A stretch of DNA of 64,000 nt from Loktanella sp. S4079 (GTDB lineage Bacteria; Pseudomonadota; Alphaproteobacteria; Rhodobacterales; Rhodobacteraceae). A program made the translations under genes and the position numbers. The notes beneath the pieces are model-generated. The model was not told the origin of the DNA, did no database searches, and saw only the letters and a list, made by a program, of their open reading frames with translations. Position 1 is the stretch's first letter. Each line of letters begins with the position of its first letter. Positions 44,525-52,720 of this stretch are shown here, piece after piece. The DNA lies in assembly GCF_000967725.1 (NCBI RefSeq), contig NZ_JXYE01000002.1, positions 1,364,001-1,428,000 on the forward strand, read 5' to 3'.

Positions 44525-45118
44525 ATGACAAACGGCACTGAAGATCTCGACCATCTGATCGCGCTTATGGCCAAGCTTCCCGGTCTTGGCCCACGCTCTG
44601 CACGTCGGGCCGTTCTACATCTGATTAAGAAACGTAGCCTTGTCCTGTTGCCTCTAGCCGACGCCATGCACCGCGTTGGCGCGACTGTCCGCGAATGCCT
44701 GAACTGCGGCAACATATGCACTTCGGACATTTGCGATATTTGCCAATCGGAAAAGCGCGCAAATGGGCAGATCGCCGTAGTCGAGGACGTGGCCGACCTT
44801 TGGGCGATGGAACGCGCCAAAGTATTCCAAGGCCGCTATCATGTCTTGGGCGGCACATTATCGGCGCTCGACGCCATCGGCCCAGAAGAATTGCGCATTC
44901 CGCAATTGATGGACCGTGTCAAAACCGAAGAGGTAACAGAGGTGATCATCGCCCTAGGCGCGACGATTGATGGGCAAACAACAGCACATTACATCGCGGA
45001 TCAACTCCCGACGGTACAGGTTACGTCACTGGCGCAGGGCGTCCCCGTTGGTGGGGAGTTGGACTATCTGGATGATGGAACAATCACTGCTGCACTGAAT
45101 GCCCGCAAGGCGCTCTAG
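44525..45118 (+). CDS. recR: Recombination mediator RecR
   Basis: 197 aa. An N-terminal helix-hairpin-helix ([20 protein letters not shown]) leads to a Cys4 zinc finger CLNCGN...CDIC (about 57-72). The Toprim domain follows ([14 protein letters not shown]) with a C-terminal [19 protein letters not shown]. It works with RecF/RecO to load RecA. It lies 72 bp after ybaB with the palindrome pair between. Its stop overlaps the convergent LysR stop. Confidence 0.95.
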   Translation: MTNGTEDLDHLIALMAKLPGLGPRSARRAVLHLIKKRSLVLLPLADAMHRVGATVRECLNCGNICTSDICDICQSEKRANGQIAVVEDVADLWAMERAKVFQGRYHVLGGTLSALDAIGPEELRIPQLMDRVKTEEVTEVIIALGATIDGQTTAHYIADQLPTVQVTSLAQGVPVGGELDYLDDGTITAALNARKAL

Positions 45119-46014
45119 CCGAAACGTAGCCTTGTCAGCGCCTCGGCCAACGCATCGTAAACAACGCGAATTTTGCGGCTTGTGTGTAATTCACGATGCG
45201 CAACGAGCCAGATCGGAAAGGTAAAGGGCTCGAGCGCAGGCAACACGCGTTCAACACCCGCCGTATTTTGCCAAATACCGGTGGGCATGGTGCAGATCCC
45301 GAGCCCCACGCGCATCATTTCCCACATCACCACGCCATTTTCCGTTTGATATGAAAACTGTTCATCCCGCACCCGAACCCCATAGCGTTCATAGAACCCG
45401 CGCATATCGTCCAAATCCGTCGCACCGATAAAGCGGTGCGCGCCCAGGTCATGCACGCTTTGCGGTCGGCCCATCAAATCCAAATAGCTGGTCGCAGCAA
45501 AGAACCCAGCCTCAAACGTACCAATCAACCGAGCGACCAAATCTGGTTGTTCAGGGCGCACATGTCGTATCGCGATATCAGCATCACGGCGCGCGAGATT
45601 TTCGACCTGACTGCTCGCGATGACAGTGATGTCAATCTGCGGCGCAATCCGGCGCAAATCGCGCAAGATCGGAGGCAGGTAGGCTGCTGCAAAAATATCG
45701 GCGGCGGTAATGGATACGCGCCCCGATACCGCCTGTGATTGCCCAGCAGCCACCATCGAAACCCGACTTGCAGCCTCGGCCATGTCTTGGACATGTGCCA
45801 GCAATTCTTGCCCGGCGTCAGTGATCCGGAGCGTCTTACCCAGCCGCTCAAACAGCGTCACGCCCAATGCCGTCTCGAGCGCGGCAACCTGCCGCCCGAC
45901 AGTTGGCTGCGTGGTCCCCAATGCACGCGCCGCCGCGCTAAGCGACCCCTCTTCGGCCGTCGCGAGGAATGCACGGATTTGGTTCCAATCAAATGAGACA
46001 GCCTGCCAATTCAT
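45115..46014 (-). CDS. LysR-family transcriptional regulator
   Basis: 299 aa. The N-terminal winged helix reads [20 protein letters not shown] then [18 protein letters not shown] (about 10-65), followed by a periplasmic-binding-like effector domain. It is divergent from a methyltransferase gene 94 bp away, the usual LysR target arrangement. No effector can be named. The ATG at 46014 lacks a clear ribosome site. Confidence 0.88.
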   Translation of the reverse strand: MNWQAVSFDWNQIRAFLATAEEGSLSAAARALGTTQPTVGRQVAALETALGVTLFERLGKTLRITDAGQELLAHVQDMAEAASRVSMVAAGQSQAVSGRVSITAADIFAAAYLPPILRDLRRIAPQIDITVIASSQVENLARRDADIAIRHVRPEQPDLVARLIGTFEAGFFAATSYLDLMGRPQSVHDLGAHRFIGATDLDDMRGFYERYGVRVRDEQFSYQTENGVVMWEMMRVGLGICTMPTGIWQNTAGVERVLPALEPFTFPIWLVAHRELHTSRKIRVVYDALAEALTRLRFG

Positions 46015-46108
46015 ACAAATATGTATAATGATAAGGCAAAATTCGGCAATTTATATATTTCTACGTATGGATATTCTGAGCGCATTCACATCAACTAGGA
46101 ATTCCCCC

Positions 46109-46732
46109 ATGTCAGCCGCAAATTCATTTTGGGACAAGACCGCACAAAAATATGCAGCTTCGCCCGTCGCAAATATCCCTGTCTACGAAACCACGTTAGA
46201 ACGCACACAAAGCTACCTTACAAAAAACGACCACCTGCTCGAGATCGGGTGTGGCACAGGCAGCACCGCGATGAGGCTTGCCCCATATGTCGCAAACTAT
46301 ACGGCAACCGATTTTTCCGGAGAGATGATCAAAATAGCCGAAGAAAAGCTCTCCAAAGCACCGCAGGGCAACCTTCGTTTCTTACAAGTCGCTGCTGAAA
46401 CACCGTTGGCCGATGCGCCGTTTGATGCGATTTGCGCCTTTAGTATCTTGCATCTCGTCAACGACCTGCCCGGCACGCTATCGCAAATCTATGGACAGTT
46501 ACGCCCCGGTGGTTACGTCATTTCAAAGACAGCATGCCTGCGCGATATGGGATGGTATCTGCCGCCAATCATACGAATGATGCAACTGGTGGGTAAGGCA
46601 CCGCATGTTGGTATTTTCTCGGCAACAGAGCTATCTACGGCATTCGAACGTGCGGGTTTTGAAATTGTCGAAACCGACCGTTTCGGTCTAAAGCGTGGCC
46701 CCTATTTTATCGTCGCGCGCCGACCCGCATAA
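46109..46732 (+). CDS. Class I SAM-dependent methyltransferase
   Basis: 207 aa. The SAM motif LLEIGCGTGSTAMRLAPYV (about 46-64) is followed by ATDFSGEMIKIAEEKL and FDAICAFSILHLVNDLPG, typical of small-molecule methyltransferases of the UbiE/BioC-like superfamily. Start ATG 46109 follows AGGAATTCCCCC. ATG 46067 is less likely. It is divergent from the LysR regulator, which probably controls it. The substrate is unknown. Confidence 0.85.
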   Translation: MSAANSFWDKTAQKYAASPVANIPVYETTLERTQSYLTKNDHLLEIGCGTGSTAMRLAPYVANYTATDFSGEMIKIAEEKLSKAPQGNLRFLQVAAETPLADAPFDAICAFSILHLVNDLPGTLSQIYGQLRPGGYVISKTACLRDMGWYLPPIIRMMQLVGKAPHVGIFSATELSTAFERAGFEIVETDRFGLKRGPYFIVARRPA

Positions 46733-46734
46733 GC

Positions 46735-46760
46735 AAAACGCCACCCCGTGGGGTGGCGTC
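46735..46760. terminator. Bidirectional hairpin terminator
   Basis: 10-bp stem ACGCCACCCC / GGGGTGGCGT (46738-46759) lies between the convergent methyltransferase (ends 46732) and trcR (ends 46767). A short A-run flanks one side, and only weak T-runs follow. Confidence 0.75.
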
Positions 46761-46766
46761 ATCATC

Positions 46767-47525
46767 TTAGTTTTCTTCGTTATCGTCTGGCAGATTAAAG
46801 AAGCTATCCGCATCGGCAAAATTCGCATCACGATCTTCGCCCTCGCCGTCTTCTTCTTCGTCACGCGGGTCAGATAGGCTGAATGTCTCAAGGCCAGAAA
46901 TGGCCGCAGGGATCTTTGGCTCTGGCTCCATGCCCAAGGATTGCTCGGTGCTAACCAGTTTACGGCGCTCGTCATCTGACATTGCGCCACCTTCTGCAGC
47001 TTTCTTTGCGTTGGCTTTTTGCACAGCGGCGTCAAGCTCGGACTGTTTACACAGGCCCAGCGCAACCGGATCAATCGGTTCGATATTGCTGATGTTCCAG
47101 TGAGTGCGCTCACGGATCGCCTGAATTGTCGGTTTGGTCGTACCGACCAGCTTGCTGATCTGCGCGTCTGATAGCTCTGGGTGGAACTTTACCAGCCAAA
47201 AGATTGACGCGGGACGGTCCTGACGTTTCGACAGCGGCGTGTAACGTGGACCGCGACGCTTTTGTTCACCAGCAGAAGCTGGGTTAAACAGCAGCTTGAG
47301 TTTGTGCAGTGGGTTTGCTTCGGCTTTGTCGATCTCTTCTTGCGTCAATTGCTTGTTTGCAATCGGATCGAACCCTTTTACGCCAACGGCCACATCGCCA
47401 TCAGCAATACCCTGCACCTCTAGTTCATGCAGGCCGCAAAAATCAGCGATCTGCTTAAAGGTGATGGTGGTATTGTCGCAGAGCCAAACAGCGGTGGCTT
47501 TGGCCATAATCGGTGTATCGGACAT
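46767..47525 (-). CDS. trcR: Cell-cycle transcriptional regulator TrcR (DUF1013)
   Basis: 252 aa. It begins MSDTPIMAKATAVWLCDNTT, with helix-turn-helix-like segments TFKQIADFCGLHELEVQGIA and LSDAQISKLVGTTKPTIQAI. It ends in an acidic tail (about 215-252, rich in D and E). DUF1013 proteins are alphaproteobacterial; TrcR is linked to CtrA-GcrA-type cell-cycle control. The start is ATG 47525; the open frame to 47606 is not supported. The protein is conserved and a good marker of the lineage. Confidence 0.85.
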   Translation of the reverse strand: MSDTPIMAKATAVWLCDNTTITFKQIADFCGLHELEVQGIADGDVAVGVKGFDPIANKQLTQEEIDKAEANPLHKLKLLFNPASAGEQKRRGPRYTPLSKRQDRPASIFWLVKFHPELSDAQISKLVGTTKPTIQAIRERTHWNISNIEPIDPVALGLCKQSELDAAVQKANAKKAAEGGAMSDDERRKLVSTEQSLGMEPEPKIPAAISGLETFSLSDPRDEEEDGEGEDRDANFADADSFFNLPDDNEEN

Positions 47526-47661
47526 CTTTCGTCTCCATCGAAATTTCAGACAAGCTTCGCCTGCGCCCTTAAACTGGGCAGACTGACGGATCAGTCGGGT
47601 TCGCATTGTCGGGGAACTTGAACCCTATATAGTAAGGAAAACGACTTTAGGAAAGATCAAA

Positions 47662-48291
47662 ATGCGACGGCTGTTTGCCCTGATGATGTTGATGACCTCG
47701 CCCGCCTATGCTGACGGTACAGCCGGAGAGTTCGATTACTATGTATTATCCCTCTCGTGGTCGGCCAATTGGTGTGCCCTCGAAGGGGATGCGCGCAATT
47801 CACCACAATGTGACGAAGCAGAAGATTTTGGATGGATACTCCACGGGCTTTGGCCACAATACGAACGCGGCTATCCATCGTTTTGCCATACACCGCATCG
47901 CGCCCCAAGCCGTCGTCAAACCGGCGAAATGGCTGATATTATGGGCACGTCAGGCCTCGCATGGCATCAATGGCGTAAACATGGGGTCTGCACGGGGCTT
48001 TCCTCAGAGGATTATTATGCATTATCGCGCGAAGCCTACGCACGCGTCACCCGTCCCCCTGTATTTCGGACGATTGACCGCGAGATCACCGTGCCTGCCA
48101 GCGTAATCGAAGAAGCGTTCCTCAAGGACAATTCAGCACTCTCTGCCGATCAAATCACGATCACATGCAAATCTAGCTATATCCAAGAAGCACGGATTTG
48201 CATGACCCGCGATTTAGAATTCCGCGACTGCGGGGCGGACGTTATTCGTGATTGCACTATGACAAACGCGCATTTCAGTCCGATGCGATAA
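47662..48291 (+). CDS. Secreted ribonuclease T2 family protein
   Basis: 209 aa with a signal peptide (MRRLFALMMLMTSPAYADG, about 1-18). The two RNase T2 active-site motifs are FGWILHGLWPQ (CAS I) and WHQWRKHGVC (CAS II), with both catalytic histidines. YVLSLSWSANWC starts the mature fold. Several cysteines suggest disulfides. AGGAAAGATCAA precedes the ATG. It probably degrades extracellular or periplasmic RNA. A terminator follows. Confidence 0.92.
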   Translation: MRRLFALMMLMTSPAYADGTAGEFDYYVLSLSWSANWCALEGDARNSPQCDEAEDFGWILHGLWPQYERGYPSFCHTPHRAPSRRQTGEMADIMGTSGLAWHQWRKHGVCTGLSSEDYYALSREAYARVTRPPVFRTIDREITVPASVIEEAFLKDNSALSADQITITCKSSYIQEARICMTRDLEFRDCGADVIRDCTMTNAHFSPMR

Positions 48292-48296
48292 ATGCA

Positions 48297-48321
48297 AAAA
48301 GGCGCCTGATGGGCGCCTTTC
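48297..48321. terminator. Bidirectional intrinsic terminator
   Basis: Stem GGCGCC / GGCGCC around TGATG (48301-48317), flanked by AAAAA on the left and TTT on the right. It serves both the RNase T2 gene (ends 48291) and the convergent lipoprotein gene (ends 48347). Confidence 0.82.
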
Positions 48322-48346
48322 ACCACTTATCATTTGAGGTTTTCGG

Positions 48347-48658
48347 TTAGCGTGTTGGCTCGGGCTCTGCCAACATTGTGCTACCATCCTTGAGCGTGAT
48401 CATACCACGTTCCTCACGGCAATAAGGTGTGCCGTCACGATGTAGTCGCGGAGACATATACCCTTCGATACCATCATCCACATACCAGTGCTGACACCCA
48501 TCAGGATCGACCCAAATTGACGCGACACCATCAGGAAGTGGCCCGCCATCAAGCCCGCCGTCAACCGTGGTGCCATCTTTACGTGATGCCTCACATGCAG
48601 TTAATGCGCCTGCGATCAAAATAAGGGCCCCGGCCCGTGTAAACTTGCTAGTCTTCAT
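48347..48658 (-). CDS. Small lipoprotein, unknown
   Basis: 103 aa. The signal MKTSKFTRAGALILIAGALT ends at a lipobox (LTAC, Cys near residue 22). The mature part has DPDGCQHWYVDDGIEGYMSP and a second Cys (PYCREE). The WVDPDGCQHWYVDDG pattern recurs, as I recall, in Rhodobacteraceae hypothetical lipoproteins. Start ATG 48658 follows GAGGGCGAA. Function unknown. Confidence 0.75.
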   Translation of the reverse strand: MKTSKFTRAGALILIAGALTACEASRKDGTTVDGGLDGGPLPDGVASIWVDPDGCQHWYVDDGIEGYMSPRLHRDGTPYCREERGMITLKDGSTMLAEPEPTR

Positions 48659-48801
48659 TTCGCCCTCACAACGACATCCACGCGCCAAATCTAACAACGT
48701 GAGATTTACAATCAATGAACGCCTACCACGCCAAAACGCGCGTATCTAGTGGTGCAACCACGATTCAAGACTAAATGAAGCGTCAGGCGAAAGCATCGGG
48801 G

Positions 48802-49581
48802 TTACATTTCACCGCATAATATGCGCGACATCTCGCTCCTCGGGTCGGTCATATCGGAGATGACATCAAAATGGTGCTTCCCTCCTTCAACCCTAAGATC
48901 AGCGCGCCACGCCTGCGCCAAGTCTTGAGATTGCCCAATAAAAATAGGCCTTTCATCCGCACCAACCCAGATTGTGACCGGACAGGATGGTGCGGCCAAA
49001 TTCAATGGGCTTTCAACTGCCGCGATATCCGCATCTATCTTTAGATCCTCGTTCATGGACGTACGCATGAGCGGTGACAGATCACATACCGGAGAAATCA
49101 TAAAGATGCGTGCAACGCGCTTTTGCCAGGCATAAGTTGACCCAAGGGCAGCCAATCGGCCCACCAACTGCCCACCAGCAGAGTGCCCAGCGAGCACTAT
49201 TGGGCCAGAGATTCGCTCGGCCGCCACAGCAACGGACTGTGCAATTTGCCTACGAATTTCTGGGATCGAACAATGCGGGCACAGATCATAGGATGGGACC
49301 GCTACGGCCCACCCGCGCGTCACCGGGCCTGCCGCAAGGTGTGACCAGTAGGATTTATCGAACTGGCGCCAATATCCGCCGTGGACAAAAACCACGAGCC
49401 CCTGCGCATTTGACGCTGGCAGGAACAGATCAAACCGATGCCGTTCACCGGGACCATAGGGCAAATCAAGTGTACAATTTCCTAGCGCACGATAGGCCGC
49501 GGCCTCTGCAGCCCATCTATCAGGGTATACCATGCCATCTGGAATATATGCCGCATTGGCAAATGCTTCATCTAATTCCAT
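48802..49581 (-). CDS. Alpha/beta hydrolase, arylformamidase-like
   Basis: 259 aa. The oxyanion motif VVFVHGGYWRQFDKSYWSHL is that of the HGGxW kynurenine-formamidase-like group. The nucleophile elbow is GHSAGG, and an acid and His follow (ADERPIFIG..., EGGKHHFDVI). Start ATG 49581 follows GAGGTATTG; a TTG one codon upstream is not preferred. No other kynurenine-pathway gene is adjacent, so the substrate stays open. It is divergent from the aldehyde dehydrogenase gene. Confidence 0.82.
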   Translation of the reverse strand: MELDEAFANAAYIPDGMVYPDRWAAEAAAYRALGNCTLDLPYGPGERHRFDLFLPASNAQGLVVFVHGGYWRQFDKSYWSHLAAGPVTRGWAVAVPSYDLCPHCSIPEIRRQIAQSVAVAAERISGPIVLAGHSAGGQLVGRLAALGSTYAWQKRVARIFMISPVCDLSPLMRTSMNEDLKIDADIAAVESPLNLAAPSCPVTIWVGADERPIFIGQSQDLAQAWRADLRVEGGKHHFDVISDMTDPRSEMSRILCGEM

Positions 49582-49643
49582 CAATACCTCTTTACGCCGC
49601 CCCTACCTCGGGGTCAGATAGCCCCAAACAACGGGAGCCTACC

Positions 49644-51122
49644 ATGCTTGATGAAACTACCAACCTCAAATCCATGCTCGCGCGCCCCGATCTGCTTTGC
49701 GAGGCAGCCTACCTATCGGGTGAATGGGTCGCAGCGGCGGGTCGCGCCAGCTTTGATGTAACGAACCCAGCACGCGGAGACGTGATCGCCCAAGTGCCTG
49801 ATCTAACCCGTGAAGAGGTAAGGGTCGCCATCGCAACCGCTGAACAGGCTCAGAAATCATGGGCTGCGCTTCCTGCCAAAGCGCGCGCGAATGTCTTGCG
49901 CAAATGGTTTGATCTAATGATCGCGCACCAAGAAGACCTGGCTATCATCTTGACTGCCGAACAGGGCAAACCACTCGCCGAAGCACGTGGTGAGATTGCT
50001 TACGGCGCGTCGTTCATTGAATGGTTCGGCGAAGAGGCAAAACGCGTCTACGGCGAAACCATCCCCGGCCACATGGCGGACAAACGGATCACGGTGATCA
50101 AACAACCAATTGGCGTCGCAGCAGGCATCACCCCATGGAATTTCCCCAACGCGATGATCGCGCGCAAAGTGGCCCCTGCTCTTGCCGCTGGCTGCGCCTT
50201 TGTAGTGCGCCCTGCATCGCAGACGCCATTGTCTGCGCTTGCCATGGCCAAACTCGCCGAAGAGGCAGGTGTCCCGAAGGGCCTGTTTTCAGTTGTGACG
50301 TCAAACGCTGCGGAAGAGATCGGTCAGGAATTTTGCGAAAACCACATCGTGCGCAAGCTCACCTTTACCGGATCGACCCAAGTTGGGCGCATTTTACTGC
50401 GTCAGGCGGCGGATCAGGTCATGAAATGCAGCATGGAATTAGGGGGCAATGCACCCTTTATCGTGTTTGACGATGCTGATCTCGACGCCGCCGTCGAAGG
50501 AGCCATCGCCTGCAAATTCCGCAACAACGGCCAGACCTGCGTTTGCGCGAACCGGATCTATGTCCAAAAAGGCGTCTACGACGCCTTTGCCGCCAAATTT
50601 ACAGCTGCGGTCGAGGCCCTGCGCGTCGGTGACGGCCTATCCGACGGCACCACGCTCGGCCCGCTGATTGAACCCAAAGCGATTGATAAAGTGCAAAGCC
50701 ATCTTGATGATGCGCTCTCCAAAGGAGCCACGGTTCTAACCGGCGGCAAACCCCATGATTTGGGTGGCCTGTTCTTTGAGCCAACGATCATCAGCAACGC
50801 GACCAAAGACATGGCCGTCAGCACAGACGAGACCTTTGGCCCCTTCGCACCGCTCTTTATGTTCGAAGACGAAGACGACGTCATCTTTCAGGCGAATGAT
50901 ACCATCTTTGGTCTCGCATCGTATTTCTATGCCAAGGACATCTCGCGCGTGACCAAAGTGGCCGAGGCGCTTGAATACGGGATCGTCGGGGTAAACACAG
51001 GCATCATCTCAACCGAGGTTGCGCCATTCGGCGGCGTCAAACAATCAGGCCTAGGTCGCGAAGGGTCTTCACATGGCATCGAAGACTACCTCGAAATGAA
51101 ATACATCTGCGTTTCAGTATAA
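49644..51122 (+). CDS. gabD: NAD(P)-dependent succinate-semialdehyde dehydrogenase-like enzyme
   Basis: 492 aa. The aldehyde-dehydrogenase catalytic Glu is E265 in SMELGGNAPF, and the catalytic Cys is C299 in GQTCVCANR. GITPWNFPNAMIARK and KLTFTGSTQVGR bind cofactor. The motif set (FRNNGQTCVCANRIYVQ, GVNTGIISTEVAPFGGVKQSG) is that of GabD. Start ATG 49644 follows GGGAGCCTACC. A long frame upstream overlaps the divergent hydrolase and is an artefact. No gabT lies beside it. Confidence 0.9.
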   Translation: MLDETTNLKSMLARPDLLCEAAYLSGEWVAAAGRASFDVTNPARGDVIAQVPDLTREEVRVAIATAEQAQKSWAALPAKARANVLRKWFDLMIAHQEDLAIILTAEQGKPLAEARGEIAYGASFIEWFGEEAKRVYGETIPGHMADKRITVIKQPIGVAAGITPWNFPNAMIARKVAPALAAGCAFVVRPASQTPLSALAMAKLAEEAGVPKGLFSVVTSNAAEEIGQEFCENHIVRKLTFTGSTQVGRILLRQAADQVMKCSMELGGNAPFIVFDDADLDAAVEGAIACKFRNNGQTCVCANRIYVQKGVYDAFAAKFTAAVEALRVGDGLSDGTTLGPLIEPKAIDKVQSHLDDALSKGATVLTGGKPHDLGGLFFEPTIISNATKDMAVSTDETFGPFAPLFMFEDEDDVIFQANDTIFGLASYFYAKDISRVTKVAEALEYGIVGVNTGIISTEVAPFGGVKQSGLGREGSSHGIEDYLEMKYICVSV

Positions 51123-51131
51123 AGCTCGACT

Positions 51132-51169
51132 CAAACAAGGGGTTGAGTGAAAACAAAACCCCTTGTTTG
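51132..51169 (+). terminator. Hairpin after gabD
   Basis: Perfect 13-bp stem CAAACAAGGGGTT / AACCCCTTGTTTG around a 12-nt loop, 10 bp after the gabD stop. There is no long T-run, but TTGTTT forms the base of the stem. It probably ends gabD transcripts. Confidence 0.65.
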
Positions 51170-51473
51170 GACAAAATGAGCAGTGTGTGCACATAGCACC
51201 ACACTTCGGAGACTTGGATATAGATCTAGCCAAGATGACTGTTGCTACGGATTGATGGTTGCTTCCAGATTGTCGAAAGCAGGGCTATAGTAGGATTGTT
51301 AGCCGCTCGCCCCCACAGAGCTGCTATGCACCTAGGCACGATGTAGAGAATATTGACCGGACGTTGCCCAAATCCAATTCCATTTTAAGGCATTTATTGC
51401 CCAACTGAGAAAATTTCAAAACCGAAGCTTTTCGCCTTGTAACTCCAATGTTTTGTTGGCTATACGCGTCAGC
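51170..51473. other. Intergenic region before tRNA-Ser
   Basis: About 300 bp with no credible reading frame. A TTGTAA (about 51437-51442) and TATACG (51461-51466), 18 bp apart and about 10 bp before the tRNA, could be its promoter. Nothing else is recognised. Confidence 0.4.
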
Positions 51474-51563
51474 GGAGACGTGGCCGAGTGGTCGAAGGCG
51501 CTCCCCTGCTAAGGGAGTAGGCGGGAAACCGTCTCGAGGGTTCGAATCCCTTCGTCTCCGCCA
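51474..51563 (+). tRNA. tRNA-Ser (GCT)
   Basis: 90-nt class II tRNA. The acceptor GGAGACG pairs with CGTCTCC, the anticodon loop has GCT (CTCCCCTGCTAAGGGAG), and the long variable arm (GGCGGGAAACCGTCTC region) is typical of serine. The T-arm is GAGGGTTCGAATCCCTT and CCA is encoded. Its 3' end is partly repeated downstream. Confidence 0.95.
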
Positions 51564-51684
51564 CCAAACTGCCCGTATGCTGGGCGTTTATTCACGAATT
51601 ATTGTATCTTTTCAGTCCTGTAAGGTTTTCTTAACCTTTTGGGGTCAGTCTTTTTCGCATGAATCCCCGCATATAACTCACTGA
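51550..51684 (+). repeat. Direct repeat copy 1 (tRNA-Ser 3' end plus flank)
   Basis: About 135 bp that begins in the tRNA-Ser 3' end (CTTCGTCTCCGCCAC) and runs into AT-rich flank (TTCACGAATTATTGTAT, then TTTTCAGTC). It is repeated imperfectly at 51727-51861, in the same order and orientation. It holds no gene beyond the tRNA tail. Confidence 0.65.
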
Positions 51685-51726
51685 TACAAATACATTATAT
51701 GGACACAAATCAAACAACATTGACGT

Positions 51727-51861
51727 CCTTCGTTTCCGCCACTCCCCCCCCCTATCCCGAGCGTAAACTCACGAATTATTGTATTTTTCAGTCTTGTAGA
51801 TTTTTTAACTTTTTCGGCTCGGCGTTTTCGCAGAAATTCAAACATATCTATGATTTACTGA
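51727..51861 (+). repeat. Direct repeat copy 2 (degenerate tRNA 3' end plus flank)
   Basis: Imperfect copy of 51550-51684. CTTCGTTTCCGCCAC differs from the tRNA tail by one base. CTCACGAATTATTGTAT and TTTTTCAGTCTTGTAG follow, then a diverged AT-rich part ending near CATATCTATGATTTACTGA. The rest of the tRNA is absent. It looks like a tandem duplication or a former attachment site. The gap up to 52001 has no gene. Confidence 0.6.
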
Positions 51862-51969
51862 AGCTCTAGCTGATAGGTTCACGCCATCCAAAGTTTCAAG
51901 CCTTCTACGAACTCGTAGTAGCGTTTAGCGCTGTCTGGTGGGACCGCAAAATCGTTGATCTAAGTGGTT

Positions 51970-51995
51970 GCGCCCCCGGTAATGCGCGGGGGCGC
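51970..51995 (-). terminator. Hairpin after ribH
   Basis: 8-bp GC stem GCGCCCCC / GGGGGCGC, 7 bp after the ribH stop in the leftward direction. No T-run follows, so termination strength is uncertain. Confidence 0.6.
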
Positions 51996-52001
51996 GAAAC
52001 A

Positions 52002-52475
52002 TTATTCGTTAACGACAGAAAGCGTTGCGCCCGGTAATGCGACGTCAAAAACGCCACGTACTGCGCGGGCTGCTTCGGCACCTTTCTCGACAAAATGGTT
52101 GCGGTAGAAGTCCGTCAGCAGTTCTGTTTCCTGATAATTATGTGGCGTGAGCGATACGCTAAACACGGGCACATCCGTTGCCATTTGTGCATCCATCAAA
52201 CCGCTGACAACGGCCTGAGCGACGAAATCGTGGCGATAGATACCACCGTCAACCACAAACGCGGCAGCAACAACCGCGTCATAGCGCCCAGTCGCGGCCA
52301 GACGCTTGGCCAGCAGCGGCATCTCGAATGCACCGGGAACGTCAAAGGCATCGACTTGCGCTCCCGTCAGTTTGGTTTCGGCTTCGGCTAGAAACCCTTC
52401 GTGCGCACGATCAACGATGTCGGCGTGCCAACGTGCGCGAATGAACGCGATGCGTTTGTTTGAATAGTCAGTCAT
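52002..52475 (-). CDS. ribH: 6,7-dimethyl-8-ribityllumazine synthase, type II-like
   Basis: Penultimate riboflavin-synthesis enzyme, 157 aa. It begins MTDYSNKRIAFIRARWHADI with DVPGAFEMPLLAKRLA and VSLTPHNYQETE. The VDGGIYRHDFVAQAVVSGLM region resembles the RibH2 form of Brucella and Mesorhizobium more than the usual RibH. It stands alone, away from other rib genes, and is preceded by an FMN riboswitch, as RibH2 genes are. The start is ATG 52475 with GGAGGGTTCCGAT. A frame running to 52697 crosses the riboswitch and is an artefact. Confidence 0.9.
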   Translation of the reverse strand: MTDYSNKRIAFIRARWHADIVDRAHEGFLAEAETKLTGAQVDAFDVPGAFEMPLLAKRLAATGRYDAVVAAAFVVDGGIYRHDFVAQAVVSGLMDAQMATDVPVFSVSLTPHNYQETELLTDFYRNHFVEKGAEAARAVRGVFDVALPGATLSVVNE

Positions 52476-52548
52476 ATCGGAACCCTCCGTTAGATACAAA
52501 AGGTCCCAAGGCTTTCGGCCATGCCACCCCATCGGGTAGACATGTCGC

Positions 52549-52676
52549 TTCTCTTTCATCCGGACTATGACCGTCGGCCCCGGAGTTCCACCGGATCTGC
52601 TGACCCCTTTCATGTGAAAGGGCGCTCGCGGGCTATTACCGCCGGTGGGGAATTTCACCCCGCCCTGAGAACAAAG
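52549..52676 (-). promoter_or_regulatory. FMN riboswitch (RFN element)
   Basis: Read leftward it shows the RFN hallmarks in order: TTCTCAGGGCGGGGTGAAAT, TCCCCACCGGCGGTAAT, AGCCCGCGAGCG, a variable arm, GGTCAGCAGATCCGGTG and AATTCCGG-like closing parts ending TCCGGATGAAAGAG. It lies about 75 bp before ribH. FMN binding should lower ribH expression, probably by masking the ribosome site or premature termination. Confidence 0.95.
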
Positions 52677-52720
52677 CCAAACTACAGCTTTCACCAAAAA
52701 TGGCCAGAGCCAGAATGATT

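Noticed and set aside
49110..49643. Open frame extending the aldehyde dehydrogenase upstream by 178 codons
   Set aside because: It runs antisense over the divergent alpha/beta hydrolase; ATG 49644 has a ribosome site and the expected N-terminus.
51474..52001. Genomic island at tRNA-Ser
   Set aside because: The repeats enclose only about 160 bp without genes; no integrase or foreign cargo is present, so only a scar or tandem duplication is claimed.
52476..52697. Open frame extending ribH upstream by 74 codons
   Set aside because: It translates the FMN riboswitch; the family N-terminus begins at ATG 52475 behind a good ribosome site.
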